Shown in pieces: positions 1 through 5,341 of a stretch of 6,189 nt of DNA. The position numbers were made by a program, and so were the translations under genes. The first letter of the stretch is position 1, and the number at the start of each line of letters is the position of its first letter. Under the pieces are notes generated by a model. That model was not told the DNA's origin. It was given only the letters and a program-made list of their open reading frames with translations, and did not search any database. Origin of the DNA: Candidatus Stahliibacteriota bacterium (GTDB taxonomy: Bacteria > Hydrothermota > Tepidihabitantia > SM23-42); NCBI GenBank assembly GCA_004376785.1, contig SOIY01000093.1:1-6189 (forward strand). Direction: 5' to 3'.

Positions 1-106
1 AGGCGTTACTTAACAACAAAGCTAAAATACCAGCCAGTATCATCAAGCCGACAGTGGATAGGCGCCCAACGAGAACCTGCCTTTTTTCGCTCGCTTCCGG
101 ATTGAT
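1..106 (-). pseudogene. Sodium:solute symporter fragment, second copy, broken by IS91 debris
   Basis: The 106 bases match 5896-6001 at 103 positions, in the same orientation. On the minus strand they read through NPEASEKRQVLVGRLSTVGL, the loop and following membrane helix of the SSS-family symporter at the right end. The three differences (61, 62 and 101) are all silent: Arg CGC/CGT, Leu CTA/TTA, Asn AAT/AAC. Homology stops abruptly at about 106, upstream of the Asn-Pro-Glu codons. The next 26 bases are unrelated and lead to the stop codon of a transposase remnant, so the 5' part of this copy is missing here. The 3' part may continue beyond the left edge. It is either a paralogue interrupted by an IS91-type element or a segment carried there by rearrangement; I cannot tell which. 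Confidence 0.85.
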
Positions 107-132
107 GATATGAATCACACGATTTCCGATGT

Positions 133-749
133 TCAGAAATATTCCCCCCTTTCCTCGGCTGCCATCAGGAGTTCCTGGTGGACAATATGAGGCGGAGGCG
201 GCCGTTCAGCTTCAAAGGTCAGTTTGAGGTGGGCGATGATCCTGTCGATGATCTTCGGCTCTTCGATAAAAGAGATGATTCTCATCTGGCCACCACATGA
301 AGGACAACAAAGCGGATTCACTTCGTAGGCCCTGCGGATCATCTCTGCCCAGCCTTTGTAAGGCACATAGTCTGGCTCTTCTTCAATGATAGGGGGATGG
401 GAGAGCGCAGAGCCGGCCTTGCGTATCTTACCCCGATGAGCATTGGAATAAAGTCCATAGTAACGAACCATTACCTGATCCTTATCGGGAATATGGGAGG
501 TCACTCGGGCGATGAACTCCAGGTAATCCATCGACTCCTCCTGTGAGTCTTGCCTCGAATGCTGATAGCAAACCTCCCCTCTATCTCTTCAAAGAAGAGC
601 CGCTTCAAAGACAGCAGGGGGCGGATCGTGTATTTGCCGACTCGACCTACCTCTTTCTTGGTTTGAGCCCTGACCTGGCTGTGGACGTTGAAACCTATAT
701 GATGCCAGCTAAGGATCTTCTACACAAGAGCAAGCCCGATGAGTTTTTT
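133..749 (-). pseudogene. IS91-family transposase, C-terminal remnant with frameshift and stop
   Basis: This is the C-terminal part of an IS91/ISCR-like rolling-circle transposase (Y2-transposase domain family). An open frame from 588 to 133 contains EFIARVTSHIP, VRYYGLYSNAHRGK, KGWAEMIRRAYEV, a CCPSCGG cysteine motif and IIDRIIAHLKLTF, the usual order for this family, and ends EERGEYF and TGA. Just upstream, in another frame, the minus strand reads KILSWHHIGFNVHSQVRAQ, then GKYTIRPLLSLKRLFFEEIEG, which is the preceding part of the same family. GKY-x-x-RP probably marks a catalytic tyrosine. One missing G in the run at 576-579 would join the two frames. A TAG at 720-722 interrupts the upstream part. 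Homology fades near 749, and the N-terminal half with the HUH motif is absent. The piece is clearly dead. Confidence 0.88.
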
Positions 750-797
750 GGCCTAGTTTGGTTTGGTTACGGTAACTAAGTCATTCCATGAAATTTA

Positions 798-814
798 GGT
801 ACAAAAAGAGTACC
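798..814. repeat. Small inverted repeat in the 750-874 gap
   Basis: GGTAC (798-802) and GTACC (810-814) form a perfect 5-base stem around a 7-base loop, about 60 bases past the stop of the larger TPR gene. Read with that gene, the T-run lies in the loop rather than after the stem, so this is not a standard intrinsic terminator. The rest of 750-874 shows no gene I can support. It lies between the TPR stop codon and the decayed transposase. Confidence 0.25.
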
Positions 815-874
815 GGGGGCTGGACCCGCCTAAAAAGAATGAAGTGTCCATTCCCCGAACGGCCCAAAACAGAA

Positions 875-2392
875 TCACGGAGTTACAGAATCATGGTTTT
901 TGAGTAAATTCTCTAGCTCTTTGGCCTTCTCTTTGTCTCCCCCTAAATAGAGATATTTTTCCAGAGTGGAATTAACTTTTTCTGGTTCATTAATTTCAAA
1001 GTAAGCTTTGGCAAGTGCCAGATAGGTTTCCGCTTCGTTTGGATACAATCCTATGGCATTTTCAAATTGAGTAATGGCTTTCTCCACTTGATTCCTTTCT
1101 AAATACAAATCGCCGAGGGATTTCTGTGCTAAAAAAGATATGGGTTTCTTTCGGACAGTCACAGAATATATCAATCCATCTTCCGTGGATTCCTCAGGTT
1201 TCATCTTTTTTGCCGCTTTTTTCTCTAAATTTATGGCCGTTTTCCATTCAAGTTCTGCATTATTGGGATATTTCATTTTGTAATAGACGCACCCGAGATT
1301 ATAATGGGCTCCTGGATTCCTCGTATCCAGTTTAATAATTTTCATGAATTCCTTTTGTGCTTGTTCATATCTTTTTTGATGGAAGTAAATGTTTCCCATC
1401 AGGTCGTAACATCCTGGAAGATACCTTTTATCGGTCTTGTGTAATTCTTTGAACCACAGGGCTCTTGAGCAATATATTTCAGCTTTTTCCAATTTTTGAG
1501 TTTCGAATTCTTGGAACTTCGCCATATCGAAATGCAGAAGTGCAAGATTATGATTAATGAAAAAAGAGCTTTCATTCACAACCAATGCGTCTTCTAGGAT
1601 TTCGATGGACTTATCCAGCATTCCTCTCTCCAATTCCTTTAGAGACTCTTCATGCAAGGTCCAGGCCAAGAAGATGTTATGGTCTTTCAGCTTGTGGTGA
1701 ATTTTTGAGGGCATTAATTCCCTATCGCGATAACCTTTCTTTTTTGCCTTGGCAAATTTCTGCTCCACCAGCTTGGGTGGCCCTAGCTTATTGTTGACAA
1801 CTCCTTGTGCAAAATAGAAGATTCCTTCGTTCCTTTCATCAAAGGCATCTATGTAAAGAATGAGTCGTGAAGCGCCTCTTTTCCCGTGATTTTTCTTGTG
1901 AAGCAGAACCCCTTTTTCCTTCCTTAATCTATTCCACTGTCCTTCTAGGACTCTGTCGCCGTATTTGTTATAGAGTTGGGACTTGCGAGCGATTTCAGTC
2001 CAACTATCATCAAAATAAATATTGTCTTCGATATCTTTCAGTTCTGACATGGCTGATTCCATTTCTTCTTTCATGATATAGGAGACCGCGAGATAGAATT
2101 TGATGTTGTAATTATCAGGATAAGACGCCAAAGCTCTTTTGAGATAACCTTGGGCCTTGTCAATTTTCCCCCTTTGTAAGAAAGCGTATCCTAAGTCATC
2201 ACAAATTAAAGAAACCTCTCTGAATTCTGAGTAATTAATACCCTTCAAATAATTTGCTATTGCTTTGTCGTAATTGCGGGAAAGAAGAGCCACATCTGCC
2301 TTATAGAAATACGGGCTTTCAGTGAATCCCAAAGACTGAATCAGTGTTATAAGAAGCAAGAGATGGATTGGTTTGAGATATATGCTATGCAT
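875..2392 (-). CDS. Exported TPR-repeat protein, 505 residues
   Basis: The protein starts with a signal sequence: a short polar stretch, then a hydrophobic core (IHLLLLITLIQSLGF, residues 9-23). TPR-like helix pairs follow at about 27-58 and 64-95 (LGYAFLQRGKIDKAQGYLKRA). A middle region of about 120-250, rich in Lys and aromatic residues, fits no repeat I recognise. TPRs resume at about 255-290, 326-358 (LMGNIYFHQKRYEQAQKEF), 360-393, 419-452 and 453-486. Such proteins are usually protein-interaction scaffolds, here probably periplasmic or membrane-anchored; I cannot name a partner. I chose ATG at 2390-2392 because it puts the signal at the N-terminus and has a G-rich ribosome site 9 bases upstream. 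A TTG at 2443 would add 17 residues, but it coincides with a TTGACA promoter hexamer. It is the last gene of a same-strand group with the nine-repeat TPR gene. Confidence 0.85.
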   Translation of the reverse strand: MHSIYLKPIHLLLLITLIQSLGFTESPYFYKADVALLSRNYDKAIANYLKGINYSEFREVSLICDDLGYAFLQRGKIDKAQGYLKRALASYPDNYNIKFYLAVSYIMKEEMESAMSELKDIEDNIYFDDSWTEIARKSQLYNKYGDRVLEGQWNRLRKEKGVLLHKKNHGKRGASRLILYIDAFDERNEGIFYFAQGVVNNKLGPPKLVEQKFAKAKKKGYRDRELMPSKIHHKLKDHNIFLAWTLHEESLKELERGMLDKSIEILEDALVVNESSFFINHNLALLHFDMAKFQEFETQKLEKAEIYCSRALWFKELHKTDKRYLPGCYDLMGNIYFHQKRYEQAQKEFMKIIKLDTRNPGAHYNLGCVYYKMKYPNNAELEWKTAINLEKKAAKKMKPEESTEDGLIYSVTVRKKPISFLAQKSLGDLYLERNQVEKAITQFENAIGLYPNEAETYLALAKAYFEINEPEKVNSTLEKYLYLGGDKEKAKELENLLKNHDSVTP

Positions 2393-2401
2393 CTTAATTT
2401 T

Positions 2402-2407
2402 TCCCCC
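2402..2407 (-). promoter_or_regulatory. Ribosome-binding site that decides the TPR gene start
   Basis: GGGGGA on the minus strand lies 9 bases before the ATG at 2390-2392. No comparable site precedes the TTG at 2443, which supports the shorter protein. Confidence 0.5.
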
Positions 2408-2414
2408 ATATGAT

Positions 2415-2443
2415 AATCTAATACAGTACAATTTCCTTGTCAA
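2415..2443 (-). promoter_or_regulatory. Candidate sigma-70-type promoter for the 505-residue TPR gene
   Basis: Minus strand: a perfect TTGACA (2438-2443), a 17-base spacer, then TAGATT (2415-2420), which matches TATAAT at four of six positions. Transcription would start near 2408 and give a leader of about 16 bases containing the GGGGGA ribosome site. The hexamers overlap the 3' half of the small lipoprotein-like ORF, so this would be an internal promoter if the cluster is also read as an operon. A+T-rich DNA yields chance matches, but the exact spacing and position favour a real site. Confidence 0.45.
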
Positions 2444-2516
2444 TATTCCTGATAATTTTTGGGCAACAGGAAAAAGTGAGGAGTAGAATTAAAATAAGAG
2501 TAACTATTTTTCTCAT
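2418..2516 (-). CDS. Possible small lipoprotein-like peptide, 32 residues
   Basis: A short frame reads MRKIVTLILILLLTFSCCPK and continues 12 residues to a TAG. Its form is that of a lipoprotein or exported peptide: Arg-Lys at residues 2-3, a hydrophobic core at about 4-15, then Cys17-Cys18. The residues before Cys17 (Thr-Phe-Ser) fit the classical lipobox only loosely. The ATG overlaps the TGA of the decayed frame upstream as ATGA, an arrangement typical of translational coupling. The stop is 25 bases before the ATG of the next TPR gene. The residues after the cysteines are few, so it may be the stump of a longer lipoprotein or a genuine small peptide. I do not recognise a family. Confidence 0.4.
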   Translation of the reverse strand: MRKIVTLILILLLTFSCCPKIIRNIDKEIVLY

Positions 2517-2763
2517 ATACTTCCCATACTCCAGCTAAAATTGATTTCTGGAAACATCAAACTAGTAGTATCTATTTCTTAATAAAACTCATTTATATAG
2601 GAAGATTCAGTTTCATATGATTTTCCAAGTGCATCTAAAGCAATTAATAAAAAGACAGGAAGTAATACTAAAACGAAAAATATGTTGGAATTGCAATACT
2701 TTCTTTAATCGTATGCCCTACAAAATAATCTAAAGGTTTTAAAGGACGAGAGAGGACATGTAA
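2513..2763 (-). pseudogene. Decayed small membrane-protein frame between the two TPR genes
   Basis: No intact ORF exists here, but the minus strand reads like protein in two linked frames. The first gives LKPLDYFVGHTIKESIAIPT and breaks at the T-run 2676-2680. Restoring one T gives Tyr-Phe-Phe and continues as VLVLLPVFLLIALDALGKSY, a membrane helix with a polar end, then ETESSYINEFY. A TAA (2579-2581) follows, and the same frame goes on as EIDTTSLMFPEINFSWSMGS, Ile and TGA. With one base restored the span is exactly 84 codons. The terminal TGA overlaps the next ATG (ATGA at 2513-2516). An in-frame TAA at 2764-2766 lies just upstream, so the true start is lost or unclear. I recognise no family. 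A real membrane protein inactivated by an indel and a nonsense change is my inference. Confidence 0.5.
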
Positions 2764-2793
2764 TTATATAACTTTGAGGCAAGGCTAATTATC

Positions 2794-3846
2794 CTATTTA
2801 TGTTCTATATAATAATATTCCTTTAGAAATTGCCTTGCTCCATTATGTCCACTATCCACTGCTTTCTTTAGATCCAGGATAGCTTTTTCATGTGAACCTA
2901 TATGAGAGTAACTAATTCCTCGTCTATAAAGCGATTCAGCATCCAAAGGTTTTAATTTTAATGCTTCGCTAAAATCATCTATCGCTTTTTGAGATTCTTC
3001 ATTCTTCTGATAACAATTACCTCTATTGAAATAACCTTCTTTAAAAAAGGGATTTATCCTCAGAGCCTGGCTAAAATCCAAAATAGCCTCTTCGTATTCT
3101 CCTTTTTCTAAATAGGCCATTCCACGATTATTCCAAGCCTCTACATATGATGGATTCAGTTCTATTGTCCGATTAAAATCCTCAATCGCTTTTTCGTATT
3201 CTCCGTTATCAAAATATATGATCCCTCTATTAAAATAAGTATCCGAACTTTTGGGATTCAAATCCAGCGCTTTCTTAAAGTCCTCAGCTGCCTTTTCATT
3301 CATCCCAATTCTAGAATAAGCTAGCCCGCGAATACTATAAGCCTTTGTATACTCGGGTTTTAGTCTAATAATTTCATTAAAATCTTCTACAGCGTTCTTA
3401 TATTCACTTTTCGCTAAAAAAACCAACCCTCTATTGTATAAGGCATCAATGTATTTCTTATCTAGGCGGATTGCCTCCGTATAATATTCAATTGCTTTCT
3501 CATACTCACGTAAATCGTAATAGACCATTCCGCAGTTATTAAATATTTCTGCAAATTTCGGATTTAATTCTTTCGCTCTTGCAAAATCTACTAAAGCCTT
3601 ATCATATTCTCTGAGTTCATAGAAAGCTTTACCTCTAAAATTAAAAGCAATTGTAAGAACTTTTTTATCTGATGACCTTGTTGGTGATTCTAGTGCTCTG
3701 GAAAAATAATCTATTGCTGTACTGTAGTCTTTCTGATTAAAAGCGAGCACCCCTCTCCTGAATAAACTAAGAAAATCTCCAGGAAAGGTAAAACGCAATA
3801 AGCAAATAAAAAGTAATATTAAAAGAAGTCTTTTAGTTTTCTTCAT
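2794..3846 (-). CDS. Exported protein of nine TPR repeats, 350 residues
   Basis: Almost the whole mature protein is TPR. A glycine in the motif [NIR]-x-G recurs at residues 72, 106, 140, 174, 208, 242, 276 and 310, exactly every 34, with typical units such as NRGIIYFDNGEYEKAIEDF. A first, offset repeat lies at about 24-55 with a six-residue longer loop after it. This regularity predicts a continuous right-handed superhelix with a concave binding groove. The start (MKKTKRLLLILLFICLLRF) is a signal sequence with a Lys/Arg-rich end and a hydrophobic core. Cys15 lies inside the core and does not form a standard lipobox. The last residues (KAVDSGHNGARQFLKEYYY) look like a capping helix. The ribosome site is weak (AAAAAGA next to the ATG). 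It is the first gene of the TPR cluster. Function beyond protein binding is unknown. Confidence 0.88.
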   Translation of the reverse strand: MKKTKRLLLILLFICLLRFTFPGDFLSLFRRGVLAFNQKDYSTAIDYFSRALESPTRSSDKKVLTIAFNFRGKAFYELREYDKALVDFARAKELNPKFAEIFNNCGMVYYDLREYEKAIEYYTEAIRLDKKYIDALYNRGLVFLAKSEYKNAVEDFNEIIRLKPEYTKAYSIRGLAYSRIGMNEKAAEDFKKALDLNPKSSDTYFNRGIIYFDNGEYEKAIEDFNRTIELNPSYVEAWNNRGMAYLEKGEYEEAILDFSQALRINPFFKEGYFNRGNCYQKNEESQKAIDDFSEALKLKPLDAESLYRRGISYSHIGSHEKAILDLKKAVDSGHNGARQFLKEYYYIEHK

Positions 3847-4156
3847 ATCTTTTTGATAGGAATAAGAAATTCCTTTTCGCGAGCAATGTCTGATTGTGCG
3901 TCTTTCTCTAGGTTTCTTATCCGATCATCGTAAGGAATTATAAGTCACGAAATATAAGAATTTGGTTTTTGGAGTCGCATCGAATCTCGTCCAATTTTCC
4001 ATAATTTCCACCCACTGACATTCTCAAATGAGAGTATCACGCCCAAAACAACAAAGTCAACGGCTAGAAAAGAGCAACAAACAACCAAAAGCTCCAAACC
4101 ATCAAGTTTAAGATAGACTCGCCCCGCGAATCATCAAAAAGCAGCCACAGAGCCTC
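3847..4156 (-). other. Gene-poor stretch between the IS91 remnant and the TPR cluster
   Basis: About 310 bases with no gene I can name. The minus strand directly after the transposase TGA stays open for 30 codons (EALWLLFDDSRGESILNLMV and on), ending in TAG. A 27-codon ATG frame lies at 3938-4021 (MSVGGNYGKLDEIRCDSKNQ and on). Neither has a good ribosome site. A stem TCTCA-AA-TGAGA sits at 4022-4033, just before that ATG. A TATAAT hexamer (3937-3942, minus) lies about 90 bases before the nine-repeat TPR gene, without a good partner hexamer at -35. The promoter of the TPR cluster should be here. The side near 4156 may hold the terminal (oriIS-side) sequence of the IS91-type element, by position only. 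Confidence 0.4.
3858..3874 (-). repeat. Hairpin in the leader of the nine-repeat TPR gene
   Basis: AGGAAT-TTCTT-ATTCCT (minus strand) is a perfect 6-base stem with a 5-base loop, ending 11 bases before the ATG. The AAGGA in its left arm is too far from the ATG for normal ribosome binding. The hairpin could stabilise the mRNA or tune initiation, but it may be chance. Confidence 0.3.
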
Positions 4157-4218
4157 TCAGAAATATTCCACCCTCTCCTCGGCTGCCATCAGGAGTTCCT
4201 GGTGGGCAATATGAGGCC
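4157..4218 (-). pseudogene. Second IS91-family transposase tail
   Basis: The minus strand reads PHIAHQELLMAAEERVEYF and TGA, the same C-terminus as the larger remnant at 133, with Ala for Val and Val for Gly. Over 65 bases (133-197 against 4157-4221) I count four mismatches. Both copies have the same orientation and both lose similarity immediately after the stop codon. Upstream the sequence switches abruptly to an unrelated, G+C-rich stretch. Only about 20 codons survive. This is the scar of a second, related element or of a rearrangement between copies. Confidence 0.8.
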
Positions 4219-4269
4219 GAGATCGACCGCACTGCCAACGTCTTGCGGAGGGTGCTGGCGGAAACCTGA
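4217..4269 (+). pseudogene. Possible plus-strand gene tail, unidentified
   Basis: The plus strand reads AEIDRTANVLRRVLAET and then TGA in a G+C-rich patch unlike the A+T-rich genes around it, followed directly by a terminator hairpin. Such amphipathic ends with Glu-Ile-Asp-Arg occur at the C-terminus of several PLP-dependent enzymes, but 17 residues cannot identify a family. The rest of the gene is missing: upstream lies the transposase tail on the other strand. I infer a fragment left by a deletion or insertion. Chance reading is a real alternative. Confidence 0.3.
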
Positions 4270-4288
4270 CCTCTGGCTCAGGCTTTTT
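4265..4288 (+). terminator. Hairpin terminator, possibly bidirectional
   Basis: CCTGA (4265-4269) pairs with TCAGG (4278-4282), extended inside by CC and GG with one bulged C, and is followed by CTTTTT (4283-4288). On the plus strand this is a good intrinsic terminator just behind the TGA of the gene tail, which lies in the stem. On the minus strand the same stem starts about 20 bases after the esterase stop, followed only by TTT, so it could also end esterase transcripts, less efficiently. Confidence 0.55.
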
Positions 4289-4302
4289 CAGCATTTCATA
4301 TT

Positions 4303-5247
4303 TTATTTATCAGCAAAAACAAATCTAATCCCTCTTGTAAATGCATAGGGGAATAAAGACCTATGATTCTCACCTTCCACTATCGATGCTTTAATATGAA
4401 GATTAGGATAACCTCTTTCCTTCAATTTGTTTCCCAACATTTGAGTATTATCTTTCACCCGCAAACTTTTATCCTCACCCGCAGCAAGATAGATTGAGGC
4501 AGCAAAATCTTGATGCTTCACGGCAAATTTTTCCTCATATTCGAAAACAACCTTGTCAGAATACCATAATGAAGGACTTACTATTATGTAGCGATTAAAC
4601 AGATTAGGATGCTGGAACAAAACATAGCTGCAATAAAGTCCGCCAAATGAATGCCCCACAATCGTTCTGTCTTCAGGAATAGTCCTGTAGTTTTTATCAA
4701 TAAAAAGTATAAGCTCATTTTGAATGAATGATGTAAAGCTCTTTGCGCCTCCAGTTTTGTAGCCATGAATTTTGGAAAAAGGAGTCAAATCTCTGGATCT
4801 TTTATCGTAGAAGTCTTCATAGGTTGTATCGTAAGCAATTCCTACAAGGAGCACCTTGGGAATATCTTTATTTTTTATCAGCCTTCTGGCAATATAAGCC
4901 ACACAGCCAAAATTGTATTCAGCATCCAGCACGTAAACCACTGGATACCGATCCGTCTCCTTTTTATAATCTTTTGGGAAAAAGATGTTGATCTTGTATT
5001 CCTGATCAACATATTTTGATTTTAGATTTCTTACTTCAGTATCCTTTATCTCTACTCTTGGGTAAACAGTTTCTTCTGCCGAGTTTTCCTTTAATGCCTC
5101 AGACATTACTACTGAGTAATTTCTTTCCAATGATGCATTAACTAAACCAGAACTTTTAACTGCCTTGACTTCATTGCTTTGGTTGATACTGTTGAATAGA
5201 AGCGTTGTAAATAACACAAGCAGAAATAAACACTTATTTCTATTCAT
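4303..5247 (-). CDS. Secreted alpha/beta-hydrolase, putative esterase (esterase D / Fes-like)
   Basis: This is a 314-residue serine hydrolase of the putative-esterase family that includes esterase D and enterochelin-esterase-like enzymes. After a signal sequence (hydrophobic core LFLLVLFTTLLF, residues 7-18) and a variable region to about 70, the core begins with YKINIFFPKDY and RYPVVYVLDAEYNFG (101-114). The nucleophile elbow is GHSFGG with Ser200. The acid is probably Asp259 in GEDKS and the base His295 in GENHRS, so the triad looks complete. It should hydrolyse an ester or thioester outside the cytoplasm; the substrate is not predictable. Relatives act on acyl, feruloyl or siderophore esters. 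AAAGGA (5257-5262) is well placed, 9 bases before the ATG. The gene lies 94 bases after the symporter on the same strand, so the two may be co-transcribed. It is more A+T-rich than the symporter. Confidence 0.88.
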   Translation of the reverse strand: MNRNKCLFLLVLFTTLLFNSINQSNEVKAVKSSGLVNASLERNYSVVMSEALKENSAEETVYPRVEIKDTEVRNLKSKYVDQEYKINIFFPKDYKKETDRYPVVYVLDAEYNFGCVAYIARRLIKNKDIPKVLLVGIAYDTTYEDFYDKRSRDLTPFSKIHGYKTGGAKSFTSFIQNELILFIDKNYRTIPEDRTIVGHSFGGLYCSYVLFQHPNLFNRYIIVSPSLWYSDKVVFEYEEKFAVKHQDFAASIYLAAGEDKSLRVKDNTQMLGNKLKERGYPNLHIKASIVEGENHRSLFPYAFTRGIRFVFADK

Positions 5248-5336
5248 ATTACCAAGTCCTTTCTAATCTCTTGGATTTCTTTAATAATGATTGCTGCATT
5301 TATCCAATGGATTTCGTCTGTGATATTTTGAGGCAA
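5244..5336 (-). CDS. Possible 30-residue frame coupled to the esterase
   Basis: From TTG at 5334-5336 the minus strand reads MPQNITDEIHWINAAIIIKE and then IQEIRKDLVI, a plausible amphipathic helix. Its TGA overlaps the esterase ATG as ATGA. The frame also extends open into the end of the symporter gene, in a different frame from it, so the start is unknown and no ribosome site precedes the TTG. It could be a small coupled peptide, the end of an older gene whose front was replaced by the symporter, or chance. I recognise no family. Confidence 0.27.
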   Translation of the reverse strand: MPQNITDEIHWINAAIIIKEIQEIRKDLVI

Positions 5337-5341
5337 TTTTG

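Noticed and set aside
543..779. Plus-strand ORF of 78 codons from GTG, with protein-like residues at its end
   Set aside because: The opposite strand of the same bases reads as IS91-family transposase across a one-base frameshift, so this ORF is an antisense shadow.
1126..2076. Three plus-strand ORFs of about 70 codons (1126-1335, 1585-1797, 1867-2076)
   Set aside because: They lie wholly antisense to the well-supported TPR gene and show no domain or start signal.
2393..2443. A 17-residue extension of the 505-residue TPR protein starting at TTG
   Set aside because: The TTG is part of a TTGACA promoter hexamer, lacks a ribosome site, and would bury the signal sequence.
2794..3846. The repetitive look of the TPR gene as a CRISPR or tandem DNA repeat
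   Set aside because: The period is 102 bases of coding DNA with diverged sequence; the repetition is at the protein level (34-residue TPR units).
133..4221. An intact composite transposon bounded by two IS91 copies
   Set aside because: Both copies are heavily truncated, no terminal sequences or target-site pattern can be shown, and the homologous part is only about 65 bases. I report only the flanking remnants.
4584..5019. ORFs overlapping the esterase (4584-4766 minus; 4743-4991 and 4765-5019 plus)
   Set aside because: The esterase frame carries a complete catalytic motif set through this region; the others are shadows.
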